The translations under genes were made by a program, and so were the position numbers. The notes below the pieces were generated by a model. It was not told the origin of the DNA. It worked only from the letters and a program-made list of their open reading frames with translations, and made no database searches. Of a DNA stretch of 64,000 bases, positions 18,739 through 27,221 are shown in pieces. The DNA lies in contig CALWHE010000001.1 in assembly GCA_944380295.1 (NCBI GenBank), positions 127,172 through 191,171 on the forward strand, given 5' to 3'. Position 1 is the first letter of the stretch. Each line of letters opens with the position of its first letter. Source of the DNA: an uncultured Christensenellaceae bacterium. GTDB taxonomy: Bacteria; Bacillota; Clostridia; Christensenellales; UBA3700.

Positions 18739-19673
18739 TGGAAAATTTGATCCAAACGGTGGAAGCGATAATTTTTTCCGCCGGCACGGAGATAAAGAGG
18801 AAGGATATTTTGGATAAATTGGAAGGCGTGACGCGCAAACAGCTCAACGACGCCATCCGCGCTCTGTCTCAGCGTTACAAGGGGGACAGGGGCATTCTCT
18901 TGGTGGAATTTAACGATTACGTGCAGTTTACGTCCAATCCCGCTTACGGCGACGTGGTTTCCGACGTGCTGCGCCCCATCAGACAAAAGGCGCTTTCCGA
19001 CACGCTTTTGCAGGTGCTGGCGATCATCGCTTACAAACAGCCCATCACACGCGGCGAGATAGAGGAGATCAGGGGCAACACCAGCGCGGATTATGCGCTC
19101 ACCACGCTCACGCGCGCGGGACTTATCAGGGTGAGCGGTCACCGCAACACTCCGGGGCGCCCTTGGCTTTATGTCACCACCAACGAATTTTTGCGCCGCT
19201 TTGAGCTGCGCAGCCTTAACGATCTGCCAGATTATAAAGACGTGATGAAGCGCCTCACCGAATTGGGCAACTTCAACGTGAAGAGGGAAGATCTGTTCAA
19301 AGAAGTGGATCTGGCGGACGATTTTACCGGCGAAGTTTACGGCGCGGACGATGAGGCGGACGCCCTCAATGCACAGGAAAAACAGCTCGACAAGCTGATG
19401 AGCGAAGAGGAAGAACTGCCCGAATTTTTGCGCGGCGAAGACGTTCAATTCGTGGACGGGGAAGAAGAAGCGGCGGCGGATATCGCGGAGGAAGAAGAGA
19501 GCGTTTCCGCGCAAACGTCCGGTGAAGACGGCGCGGCGGACGATGAGCAGGAGGAGTTTGAAGAAGAATACGATGAAGAAGAAATAGACACCGGCGACGA
19601 TTTTGACGACGAAGAGTTTTTCGACGAAGAAGATGATGACGATGATGACGACGATGACGGGGATGACGAATAA
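18738..19673 (+). CDS. scpB: Segregation and condensation protein B with long acidic tail
   Basis: 311-residue ScpB. The first 190 residues are the normal tandem winged-helix protein (AIIFSAGTEI, LQVLAIIAYKQPITRGEIEEIRG, GRPWLYVTTNEFL). About 110 further residues are almost entirely Asp, Glu and small residues, ending in a run of Asp; ordinary ScpB stops near 180-200 residues. ATG 18738 follows GGAGGAGG; a GTG at 18735 is adjacent. The tail is in frame with no sign of frameshift. Function of the tail unknown; it could mimic DNA or bind basic partners (inference). Confidence 0.93.
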   Translation: MENLIQTVEAIIFSAGTEIKRKDILDKLEGVTRKQLNDAIRALSQRYKGDRGILLVEFNDYVQFTSNPAYGDVVSDVLRPIRQKALSDTLLQVLAIIAYKQPITRGEIEEIRGNTSADYALTTLTRAGLIRVSGHRNTPGRPWLYVTTNEFLRRFELRSLNDLPDYKDVMKRLTELGNFNVKREDLFKEVDLADDFTGEVYGADDEADALNAQEKQLDKLMSEEEELPEFLRGEDVQFVDGEEEAAADIAEEEESVSAQTSGEDGAADDEQEEFEEEYDEEEIDTGDDFDDEEFFDEEDDDDDDDDDGDDE

Positions 19674-20126
19674 ATGCTGTTCGAAAAAATAATAGATATC
19701 AATATCGAATGTCAAAGTAAGTATAAAATCGATCACAGTCGAGATGCTTTTTATGCGATAGGTGAGTTAATTAAATTATCGCAAGAATTGGAATGTGAAT
19801 ATAAAAAATTAGGAGAAAAACTTGGAAAAAAGGCTGGCAGCCTTAATAATTTATCGCTAAACAAAATAAATAACATGTTAAATAGTGAAAACAAAATCAG
19901 TTCAAAAGATTATGATAACCTGAGACAAGTAATCAAAATACGTAATTACATAAATCACTGGTATTTCATTAATGAGTTTGCTGAAAGTTACGAAAGACAA
20001 GAAAAGATACTTAATATATGTCACATGATACTATTGGAAGGCAGTGATGTTGTCAATAATTTGATCGATAATATCGATGGTGTTGGCGTCGTAAGACCGA
20101 CAATTTTCGATTCTCAAAACAATTGA
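19674..20126 (+). CDS. AT-rich HEPN-like protein, probable horizontal acquisition
   Basis: 150-residue all-alpha hydrophilic protein. A central stretch LRQVIKIRNYINHWYF has R-N-x3-H, matching the R-x4-6-H motif of HEPN-domain ribonucleases and toxin-like proteins. The gene is strikingly AT-rich with many AAA, ATA and AAT codons, unlike all neighbours. Its ATG is immediately after the scpB TAA, so it is positioned for coupled translation; GGGGATG in the scpB tail is a possible ribosome site. A terminator with GC-rich stem follows directly. No antitoxin-like partner is adjacent. The HEPN assignment is a motif-level inference. Confidence 0.68.
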   Translation: MLFEKIIDINIECQSKYKIDHSRDAFYAIGELIKLSQELECEYKKLGEKLGKKAGSLNNLSLNKINNMLNSENKISSKDYDNLRQVIKIRNYINHWYFINEFAESYERQEKILNICHMILLEGSDVVNNLIDNIDGVGVVRPTIFDSQNN

Positions 20127-20128
20127 GC

Positions 20129-20149
20129 GGCGGGGTGACCCGCCTTTTT
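20129..20149 (+). terminator. Intrinsic terminator ending the lysA-scpAB segment
   Basis: Arms GGCGGG/CCCGCC, loop GTGA, then TTTTT. It starts 3 bases after the AT-rich gene. Confidence 0.82.
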
Positions 20150-20182
20150 CATAATTTAAGAGTTAATCCACACAATAAGCAC

Positions 20183-20746
20183 ATGATATTTTTATGGTGG
20201 GCGGCGGGCGCGGCGGCGCTGTTGGCGCTGACTATGGCGGCGATCGTGCCGACGGGCGTGGTGGTGCAGGCGTATTTTGACGTCAAACGCGCCTGCGGAG
20301 CGCTCACGGTGAGCGCGGCGGGCATAAAGTTGGTGCGGATCAAGGCGTTCGAGTGCGGCGGCAGGATATATTTGCGGATAAACCAAAGAGAGCCGTTTGC
20401 GGCGCAAGATAAGATAAAAAGGAGGGAAAAGCATGAAACAGGCAAGCAAAAGAAAGGCAAAAAGAGCCTTGAAAAAGTTGGCAAAAAGAGTAAAGGTCTG
20501 AAATTGCGCCGGCTTTACGTCAATGCAAGCGTGGGAACGGGAGAGGCGGCAGGCACGGCGGCGTTGACGGGAGCGGCGGAAAACGCCTTTGCGCTGTTGG
20601 ATAAAAAAATCGACGCGAGTAAGAAGGCATTTGCCGTTCTGCCCGTGTTCGGGGAGAGCGCCTTTGCAATAAACGTGCGGGCGCATATTGGTTGGGCGGC
20701 GCTCATATCCGCTTTGACGGAGATACGGCGCAGGGCAAAAGCGTGA
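20183..20746 (+). CDS. DUF2953/YtfI-like membrane-anchored protein
   Basis: 187-residue protein. It opens with a hydrophobic anchor (WWAAGAAALLALTMAAIVPTGVVV), a short region resembling DUF2953 (YFDVKRACGALTVSAAGIKLVRIK), a very basic linker (KRREKHETGKQKKGKKS) and a C-terminal part RLYVNASVGTGEAAGTAALTGAAENA typical of YtfI-like proteins. Its place directly before gerW matches the usual ytfI-ytfJ pair in spore formers. ATG 20183 has no Shine-Dalgarno, and CACAAT lies 6 bases before it. Confidence 0.6.
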   Translation: MIFLWWAAGAAALLALTMAAIVPTGVVVQAYFDVKRACGALTVSAAGIKLVRIKAFECGGRIYLRINQREPFAAQDKIKRREKHETGKQKKGKKSLEKVGKKSKGLKLRRLYVNASVGTGEAAGTAALTGAAENAFALLDKKIDASKKAFAVLPVFGESAFAINVRAHIGWAALISALTEIRRRAKA

Positions 20747-20852
20747 TGAAACCAAGAAAAACGGGGCTTGACAACGGTCGGGCATTGCGGCGGGACGCGA
20801 CGCTGATAATGCGTCATAAGAAGAGCAAAAGGCATGAGAAGGCAGGTGAAAT

Positions 20853-21212
20853 ATGGCAGAAGATATTATGGATATAATGGGAATAACGTTGGACAATATC
20901 AAACAGTTGGCAGGTGGCGGCAATATTATGGGTGAAGCGGTAAGGCTGGATCAAAACACCGTGGTGATCCCGTATTGCAAAGTATCGCTCGGCTTTGTGT
21001 GCGCGGAAGGAGGGCAGCGCGCAAATGGAGAGGGGCAAACGCTCAAACTTCCTTACGCGGGCGGCGGAGGCGGCGGAGTGACGCTCACGCCGTGCGGTTT
21101 TTTGATAGCGGAAAACGGAGAGTATAAAACGATAAGCCAAACTGACGAGGGGGAGGATAACAAATGGTCGAATTTGATAAAAGCGATTTTCGGCGTGATG
21201 AAAAAGTCATAA
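20853..21212 (+). CDS. gerW: GerW/YtfJ family sporulation protein
   Basis: 119-residue protein with the family features: an N-terminal DIMGITLDNIKQLAGGGNIMGEAV, a core VIPYCKVSLGFVCAEGG, and a Gly-rich turn (GGGGGG) before VTLTPCGFLIAENG. YtfJ/GerW proteins act in spore germination or engulfment-stage physiology. ATG 20853 follows GCAGGTG. It overlaps the downstream carboxypeptidase gene by 49 bases. Confidence 0.88.
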   Translation: MAEDIMDIMGITLDNIKQLAGGGNIMGEAVRLDQNTVVIPYCKVSLGFVCAEGGQRANGEGQTLKLPYAGGGGGGVTLTPCGFLIAENGEYKTISQTDEGEDNKWSNLIKAIFGVMKKS

Positions 21213-22381
21213 AATTGCTAAAAGTATTCTCTGTTATCTTGATTTTTATAACTATCTTCTCAATAATAACAATAAGTAATAAAAATTGCGCAGCAGAAAG
21301 TGGCTCTGCTTATGCGGTGTTTTATGCCGGAGGCGCGCAGCTTTTAAGCGGCGAGAACGTGGACGCGCGCCTGCCCATGGCAAGCACCACCAAAATAATG
21401 ACCGCGCTCACCGTGATAGAGCATTGCGGTTTGAACGAAACGGTGATCGTGCCAAAAGAGGCGGTGGGGGTGGAAGGCTCTTCCGTCTATTTGAGAGAGG
21501 GAGAGCGCTTCACCGTGGAACAGCTTTTGTATGCGCTCATGCTGCGCTCGGGCAATGACAGCGCCGTGGCGCTGGCTTTGCACGTCGGAAAAAATATGGA
21601 CGATTTCGTAATGATGATGAACGAGTATGCCGCGCGGCTGGGGCTGGAAAACACCCGTTTTGCCAATCCGCACGGGTTGCACGACCCCGATCATTATACT
21701 TCCGCCCGCGACCTGGGAGTCATTGCCTGCCGCGCGATGAACGATTCGGTGTTCAAGCGCATTGTGTCGTGCAAGCGTTATGACGTGCCGGCAAGCGAAT
21801 ATACAACGGCACGCACTTGGTATAATAAGAACAAACTGCTATCCCTCTATGATGGAGCCAACGGGGTGAAGACCGGTTACACCACCAAATCGGGCAGATG
21901 TCTGGTCAGCGCCGCGGAGCGCGGCGGCATGCAGCTTGTCTGCGTGGTGCTCAATCGTTACGACATGTGGAACGAGAGCATGAGCCACCTGGACGCGGCG
22001 TTCGGCGAGTATTGCGCCGTGCGCGGCTGCAAGGAGGACGAGGCGCTCTTTTCCACCTCCGACGGGGTTGCCGCAGGAGTGCGCGGCGGATTGGACTTTG
22101 CGGCAAAAAAAGCGGATATAAGTTCACTTCATTATCGCATCACTCCCGATCGCGGGCATAAATTGCCGATAAAAGCGGGCGCGGATCTGGGGCGCATTGA
22201 GGTTTTTGCCGGCGAACGCTTGCTTTTTTCCTCGCGTTTGTATACCATAAATGATATAGTAACGGAAAAACAGCTTTATGCGGCTGAAAATTACCGCGGA
22301 GAGGTAGAAGCAAAATATGGAAGTGAGGCTGAACAAATATCTTGCAAGTTGCGGAGCGGCGTCCCGCAGGGGAGCCGATGA
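21164..22381 (+). CDS. dacF: D-alanyl-D-alanine carboxypeptidase (DacF-like)
   Basis: 405-residue S11-family penicillin-binding protein removing the terminal D-Ala of stem peptides. A signal/anchor segment (VFSVILIFITIFSIITI) is at about 20-38. Active-site motifs are STTK (about 74-77), SGN (about 130-132) and KTG in GVKTGYTTKSGRC. A C-terminal beta domain follows. ATG 21164 is preceded by GGGGGAGG. The anchor segment is more AT-rich than the rest. The last 22 codons overlap rluB in another frame. Proximity to gerW and scpAB suggests a sporulation role like Bacillus DacB/DacF. Confidence 0.92.
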   Translation: MVEFDKSDFRRDEKVIKLLKVFSVILIFITIFSIITISNKNCAAESGSAYAVFYAGGAQLLSGENVDARLPMASTTKIMTALTVIEHCGLNETVIVPKEAVGVEGSSVYLREGERFTVEQLLYALMLRSGNDSAVALALHVGKNMDDFVMMMNEYAARLGLENTRFANPHGLHDPDHYTSARDLGVIACRAMNDSVFKRIVSCKRYDVPASEYTTARTWYNKNKLLSLYDGANGVKTGYTTKSGRCLVSAAERGGMQLVCVVLNRYDMWNESMSHLDAAFGEYCAVRGCKEDEALFSTSDGVAAGVRGGLDFAAKKADISSLHYRITPDRGHKLPIKAGADLGRIEVFAGERLLFSSRLYTINDIVTEKQLYAAENYRGEVEAKYGSEAEQISCKLRSGVPQGSR

Positions 22382-23030
22382 GCTGATCAGGTCGGGCAGG
22401 GTCAAAGTGAACGCCGCCGTGGTCACGGAGCCGGGCGCAAGGGTGGAAACGGACAACGACACCGTGACGCTTGACGGCAAAAAAGTCACTCCCGTGTCCA
22501 AGATGACCTATATCATGCTTTACAAGCCCAAGGGGTGCATCACTTCCGTGCGCGACGACAAAGGCAGAAAGACCGTTTACGATTATCTGGACGTGGAAGT
22601 GCCGCACCTTGTGCCCGTGGGCAGACTGGATTACGACACGGAAGGGCTGCTGCTTCTGACCAACGACGGCGAACTTGCCAACAGGCTCACCCACCCCTCC
22701 GGAGAGGTGCCCAAAACATATCTGGTGCGGGCGGAAGGGCAATTTCCCGAACACATACTGGCAAAATTGCGCAAAGGCGTGGAGATAGACGGCGTCAAGA
22801 CCAAGCGCAGCAAGGTCAAACTTTTGGAGCAGGACGAAAAAGAGGGCAAGCTGCTTGTCACCATCACCGAGGGGCGCAACAGGCAGATCAGGCGCATGTT
22901 CGAGGCGGTGGAGCGCAACGTGGTGTTTTTGAAGCGCATGGCGATAGGCGAACTGCGCCTGGGCGGACTGGCGCGCGGCAAGTGGCGTTATCTGCGCGAC
23001 GAGGAAGTGGAATATCTGAAAAGGCTGTGA
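22317..23030 (+). CDS. rluB: Pseudouridine synthase RluB/RsuA family
   Basis: 237-residue enzyme. An N-terminal S4 RNA-binding domain (VRLNKYLASCGAASRRGADELIRSGRVKVN) is followed by the RsuA catalytic core with the nucleophile Asp in VGRLDYDTEGLLLLTNDG and a terminal EGRNRQIRRMFEAV motif. It would modify 23S rRNA in the peptidyl-transferase region. The scpB-dacB-rluB neighbourhood is conserved in Firmicutes. Confidence 0.93.
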   Translation: MEVRLNKYLASCGAASRRGADELIRSGRVKVNAAVVTEPGARVETDNDTVTLDGKKVTPVSKMTYIMLYKPKGCITSVRDDKGRKTVYDYLDVEVPHLVPVGRLDYDTEGLLLLTNDGELANRLTHPSGEVPKTYLVRAEGQFPEHILAKLRKGVEIDGVKTKRSKVKLLEQDEKEGKLLVTITEGRNRQIRRMFEAVERNVVFLKRMAIGELRLGGLARGKWRYLRDEEVEYLKRL

Positions 23031-23109
23031 CCCCTTGCGCGGCGCCCGGACATAGGGCGGCGGACGGGGGGCTTTTTGCTTGCCCGGATATTCCGCGGCG
23101 GGGCGGCAG

Positions 23110-23131
23110 AGCGGCGCGAGCCGCTTTTTTT
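23110..23131 (+). terminator. Intrinsic terminator after rluB
   Basis: Arms AGCGGC/GCCGCT, loop GCGA, then at least six T. The remaining 23031-23235 gap holds no supported gene. Confidence 0.82.
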
Positions 23132-23235
23132 GCGTCTTTGCGGCGCGGATACGGGCGTGGCTATAACTTTTGATTATAAGAGTATCCCATCAAAAATTTT
23201 TACGGCAAAAGTTGCGCAAAACGGGCAATTTTTAC

Positions 23236-23264
23236 TTGCAAATTTTTTACTTTGATTATACAAT
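23236..23264 (+). promoter_or_regulatory. Promoter of the carboxyltransferase/Na+ pump operon
   Basis: TTGCAA (23236-23241), 17-base spacer, TACAAT (23259-23264). The 5' leader before ATG 23325 is about 55 bases and carries CGGAGG as ribosome site. Confidence 0.75.
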
Positions 23265-23324
23265 AAATACAATGCGTAATATGCAAGAAGAGCAAATTAC
23301 TGGAAAATTTCGGAGGTTTTTATA

Positions 23325-24719
23325 ATGGACAAAAAGGAACTGGTGTCTGCTCAGGCGGCGGTGGACAAAGTCAGCCAAAAGGCGCAGGCTTTTATCGGTG
23401 CCCTTGTTGACGAAGGTTCGTTCGTGGAAACGGACGCGTTTGTCGTCGGCGCGGGAGCGGAAGGCGTCACCGGCGAGGGTGCGGTTACGGGTTATGCCAC
23501 ATTGCAGGGCGCTCCCGTGCACATCTTTGCGCAAAACGCCGACGTGCTGCTGGGCAGCATCGGAGCGGCTTCTGCCAAAAAGATCATCAAATGCATGCAA
23601 AGGGCGTGCAAGACGGGCACTCCGCTCATCTCCGTGCTCGATTGTTCGGGCGCCAGGCTGGACGAAGGCGTCAAGGTGATGGAAGCTTATGCCGGACTGC
23701 TTGCCGCGGCTGCGGAAGTTGCGGAAACGGTGCCGCACATCTGCGTGATAAAGGGCGTTGCGGTGGGCATGACCGCCACGTTTGCGGCGATGGCGGACTA
23801 TGTGTTCATGAGCAAAGACGCGGTGCTTTCCGTCAACTCGCCCATGTATCACGCTTCCAAACTTCCCACCACTCCCAAGCTGAACAAGATGGCGGGCGCG
23901 GAGGCATATACCGGCTCCTGCGTGACGGTGAACGAAGCTTATGCAAACGAAAAAGACCTCAAAGCCAAGCTGGTGGATCTGCTTGCCACGCTGGGCGTGA
24001 TAGAGCAGGAGGCGGCGGAAGACGATCCCAACCGCGTGGACTCTTCTCTGAGCAAAAAATACGAAGTGAAAAAGGCGCTCAAAGCGCTCTGCGACGGCGG
24101 CAAATACATAGAAGTCAATGCGGAATTTGCCAAAGACACGGTGTGCGCATACGCCAAAATAAACGGCATATCCGTGGCTGTGCTTGCCGGCAACGGTGAA
24201 GAAAATAACGGCTATATGAGCGAGAGCGGTGTGAAGAAGGCGGCAAACTTCATCAAAAAAGCCAATGCCTTCGGCTTGCCGCTCATTTCTTTGGTCGACT
24301 GCAAAGGCTTCGATCCGTCCCTTGAAGAAGAGCTTGCCGGTTTTGCGCAAAAAACCGCTTGCCTTGCCTCCGCGGTGGCGGCGTTCGAACACCCCATGAT
24401 AGGCGTTGCCTGCGGCAATGCGGTGGGTGCGGCGTATTCTCTGCTGATGAGCAAGAACATCGGCTTTGATTACACGCTGGCGACCACGGGCGCGGCGGTG
24501 GCTCCCGTCACGGCGGACACCGGCGTGCACGTTTTTTATACGGAAGAGCTGAAAAAGAACAATTCCGCCAAGGCGCGCAAGGCGCTGGAAGCGCAATTTG
24601 AAAAAGACATGGCAAATCCCCTCAAAGCGGCGGGAGAAGGTTATATCGACAACGTGGTGGAAGCGGGCGATCTGCGTCCTTACGTGAGTTCCGCGCTGCT
24701 CATGCTGTTGGGTATATAA
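23325..24719 (+). CDS. Acyl-CoA-type carboxyltransferase (MmdA/12S-like)
   Basis: 464-residue crotonase-like carboxyltransferase with two homologous halves. The N half has LLGSIGAASAKKI and LISVLDCSGARLDEGV, the C half LISLVDCKGFDPSLEEE and GNAVGAAYSLL; these place it with MmdA and the 12S transcarboxylase subunit. It is about 50 residues shorter than typical MmdA. It heads an operon with oadG-like, biotin carrier, oadB and oadA, so it probably moves carboxyl groups between a CoA thioester (propionyl/methylmalonyl or glutaconyl type, not decidable here) and the biotin carrier. No recognisable CoA-substrate determinant could be assigned by eye. Confidence 0.85.
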   Translation: MDKKELVSAQAAVDKVSQKAQAFIGALVDEGSFVETDAFVVGAGAEGVTGEGAVTGYATLQGAPVHIFAQNADVLLGSIGAASAKKIIKCMQRACKTGTPLISVLDCSGARLDEGVKVMEAYAGLLAAAAEVAETVPHICVIKGVAVGMTATFAAMADYVFMSKDAVLSVNSPMYHASKLPTTPKLNKMAGAEAYTGSCVTVNEAYANEKDLKAKLVDLLATLGVIEQEAAEDDPNRVDSSLSKKYEVKKALKALCDGGKYIEVNAEFAKDTVCAYAKINGISVAVLAGNGEENNGYMSESGVKKAANFIKKANAFGLPLISLVDCKGFDPSLEEELAGFAQKTACLASAVAAFEHPMIGVACGNAVGAAYSLLMSKNIGFDYTLATTGAAVAPVTADTGVHVFYTEELKKNNSAKARKALEAQFEKDMANPLKAAGEGYIDNVVEAGDLRPYVSSALLMLLGI

Positions 24720-24731
24720 GGCAGGTAAGAT

Positions 24732-25265
24732 ATGAAGAAAAAGAAGTTACTCTTGACTTTGGCGCTCATCGCTCTCATCGCCTGCGCGGCGGTCATGCTG
24801 TTTTGCGGCTGTGAAATGATGAGCGATCCGCCGGAGCCGGACGATATGGGCATTGCCGATATGCCCGGCGGCGAGAGGCTGCTCACCGGACTGCAAGTGG
24901 CGGCGTTGGGACTTGTCGTCGTGTTTGTGGTGCTCATCTTGCTCATCTTGCTCATCAAAGTTTTCAAAGCGTTGATAGAAGCGGGCGAAAAGGCGTCTGC
25001 CGGCAGGAGCAAAGACAGGGCGCAGCGCAAGGCGGAAGCCAAAGCCGAAAAGGCGGCGGCAAAGCAAGCCAAACTGGACGCGGCGCGCGCCAGACTGGAA
25101 GCGGCAAAGCAAAAAGAAGTTCCCGCAGCGGCAGCCGCGGCGAGCGAGGAAGAAGAAGAGATTGCGGCGGTGATGGCGGCGATATACGCATATTACGACG
25201 CCATGCCCACATACGAGCGCTCCAACCTCAAATTCCGCGTGCGCTCTATTAAAGAGATCAAATAA
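24732..25265 (+). CDS. OadG-like small membrane subunit of Na+-pumping decarboxylase
   Basis: 177-residue protein. It begins with a hydrophobic segment ending in FCGCEMM, which could be a signal/lipobox-like region (Cys about 27). A second membrane span at about 54-76 (LQVAALGLVVVFVVLILLILLIKVF) matches the OadG/MmdD family. A long Ala/Lys/Glu-rich coiled or linker region follows. The C-terminus YERSNLKFRVRSIKEIK resembles the end of OadG-type subunits. Its location between the carboxyltransferase and biotin carrier supports assembly of the pump. Confidence 0.78.
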   Translation: MKKKKLLLTLALIALIACAAVMLFCGCEMMSDPPEPDDMGIADMPGGERLLTGLQVAALGLVVVFVVLILLILLIKVFKALIEAGEKASAGRSKDRAQRKAEAKAEKAAAKQAKLDAARARLEAAKQKEVPAAAAAASEEEEEIAAVMAAIYAYYDAMPTYERSNLKFRVRSIKEIK

Positions 25266-25294
25266 AAAGAAAATCATTCAAGGAGAAATAAAAA

Positions 25295-25690
25295 ATGCGC
25301 AAGTTCAATGTAAACGTCAATGGTAAGTCCTATGCCGTGGAAGTGGAAGAAATAGGCGGCGCCGTATCCGCGGCACCCGTTGCCGCTCCCGCACCCGTTG
25401 CGGCGGCACCCGCAGCGGCGGCACCCGCTCCCGCACCCGTTGCGGCGGCACCCGCTCCCGCACCTGCGGCGGCAGGCAAGGGCGATCCCGTGAACGCACC
25501 CATGCCCGGTCTGGTGAAAAAGCTGTGCTTTGCCAACGGCGCCAGCGTGGAGGCGGGCAAAGAGATAGTCACCCTGGAAGCCATGAAGATGGACACGCCC
25601 GTGGTGGCACCCAAGAGCGGCGTGATCACTTATTGCGTAAACGAAGGCGCCAACGTGGATACCGGCGCGTTGCTGTGCACGATAGCATAA
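25295..25690 (+). CDS. Biotin carboxyl carrier protein of the decarboxylase
   Basis: 131-residue carrier. A short N-terminal beta region (MRKFNVNVNGKSYAVEVEEIG) is followed by an Ala/Pro-rich flexible linker of about 45 residues with repeated APVAAAPAP blocks and a biotinyl domain with EAMKMDTP, the Lys being the biotin site. It shuttles carboxyl groups from the transferase subunits to the membrane pump. AAGGAG precedes ATG 25295. Confidence 0.95.
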   Translation: MRKFNVNVNGKSYAVEVEEIGGAVSAAPVAAPAPVAAAPAAAAPAPAPVAAAPAPAPAAAGKGDPVNAPMPGLVKKLCFANGASVEAGKEIVTLEAMKMDTPVVAPKSGVITYCVNEGANVDTGALLCTIA

Positions 25691-25705
25691 CCCTCGGAGG
25701 TTAGT

Positions 25706-27202
25706 ATGGTAGATATATTCACATCTTTTTCCTCGTTCTCCTTCGTGGAATCCATGAAGACCCTGTGGGACAGCACGGGCTTTATGACCACGGGCGCGGA
25801 CATATGGAAAAACTTTATCATGCTGGCGATAGCGTGCATACTCATCTATCTGGCGGTATATAAAGAATTCGAACCCAACTTGCTGGTGGCTATCGGCTTT
25901 GGTATGTTCATCATCAACATACCGGGCGCGTATAACATCTTATACGGCACCACGGGTTACATATTCACCGATACCGTCACGGATACGGTGATCGCCAAAG
26001 GCACTCCGCAAACGCTGCTTGCCTGGGCGTATAACCTCGTCGATCCCACGCTGTTTGCGGACAGTCTGGCTGGCTTGGACATAGAGAATCTGGCGGAGCT
26101 GGACACCTGGGACAAGCTGATCGCGGCATATCCCGAGGCTCAGCAGACGCTCATCAACGTGGTGCCCTGGACGGCGGAAAAGGGATTGTCCATCCAAGGC
26201 ATTATCATGGACTATCTGAACACCACCTCCATCTATGCCGGCAACGCCATTTCCGTGAGCGAAGGCGTGGTGGCAAACGAGGGCGTGTTCTTCTATCTGT
26301 ATAAGGGCGTTGAATGGGTCATCTTCCCGCCGCTCATCTTCATGGGCATCGGCGCAATGACGGACTTCGGTCCCATGATAGCCAACCCCAGCAGTATGTT
26401 GATGGGTGCGGCGGCGCAGCTGGGTATCTTCATCACCTTCACGGTGGCTATCCTCATCGGTTTCACCGGAGAAGAGGCTGCGTCTATCGGTATCATCGGC
26501 GGCGCGGACGGTCCTACCGCCATATACGTTACGACCAAGTTGGCTCCCCACTTGCTGGCGTCCATCGCCGTGGCGGCATACTCTTACATGGCGCTGATCA
26601 AGATAATACAGCCGCCCATCATCAAGTTGCTCACCACCAAGAAGGAGAGGGGCGTCGTCATGGAACAGCTCCGCCCCGTTTCCAAAACGGAAAAGGTCAT
26701 TTTCCCGCTGGTGGTCACGGGTATCGTGGGCGTGCTGCTGCCTTCGGCAATACCGCTTATCGGTATGCTCATGCTGGGTAACCTGTTCAGAGAATCGGGC
26801 GTGGTGCCCCGTCTTACCAAGACGGCAAGCAACGAGCTCATCAACATCGTCACCATTTTGCTGGGCACGCTGGTCGGCTCCAAAGCCACGGCAGACACCT
26901 TCCTCACGCAGCAGACGCTGCTCATCATGGTCATCGGCGTGGTGGCGTTCGGTCTGGGCACTGCGGGCGGCGTGCTGATAGGCAAGCTGATGTGCCTTAT
27001 CACCAAGGGCAAGGTCAACCCGATCATCGGCGCCGCGGGCGTTTCCGCCGTGCCTATGGCGGCGCGTATCGCGCACAACGTAGGGCAGGAGGAGAATCCC
27101 AACAACTATCTGCTCATGCATGCAATGGGTCCTAACGTTTCCGGCGTTATCGGCTCGGCAGTCGCTGCGGGCGTCTTGCTTGCCTGCTTCGGCGTATTCT
27201 AA
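25706..27202 (+). CDS. oadB: Na+-translocating decarboxylase beta subunit
   Basis: 498-residue polytopic protein of the OadB/MmdB/GcdB family, which decarboxylates carboxybiotin and exports Na+. Conserved parts include VIFPPLIFMGIGAMTDFGPMIANPS, FTGEEAASIGIIGGADGPTAIY (the conserved Asp motif), and KVNPIIGAAGVSAVPMAARIAHNVG plus NYLLMHAMGPNVSGVIGSAVAAG near the C-terminus. About 80-100 N-terminal residues plus an acidic insert exceed the shortest family members. Confidence 0.95.
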   Translation: MVDIFTSFSSFSFVESMKTLWDSTGFMTTGADIWKNFIMLAIACILIYLAVYKEFEPNLLVAIGFGMFIINIPGAYNILYGTTGYIFTDTVTDTVIAKGTPQTLLAWAYNLVDPTLFADSLAGLDIENLAELDTWDKLIAAYPEAQQTLINVVPWTAEKGLSIQGIIMDYLNTTSIYAGNAISVSEGVVANEGVFFYLYKGVEWVIFPPLIFMGIGAMTDFGPMIANPSSMLMGAAAQLGIFITFTVAILIGFTGEEAASIGIIGGADGPTAIYVTTKLAPHLLASIAVAAYSYMALIKIIQPPIIKLLTTKKERGVVMEQLRPVSKTEKVIFPLVVTGIVGVLLPSAIPLIGMLMLGNLFRESGVVPRLTKTASNELINIVTILLGTLVGSKATADTFLTQQTLLIMVIGVVAFGLGTAGGVLIGKLMCLITKGKVNPIIGAAGVSAVPMAARIAHNVGQEENPNNYLLMHAMGPNVSGVIGSAVAAGVLLACFGVF

Positions 27203-27221
27203 TCGGAAAAAGAGGTAAATT

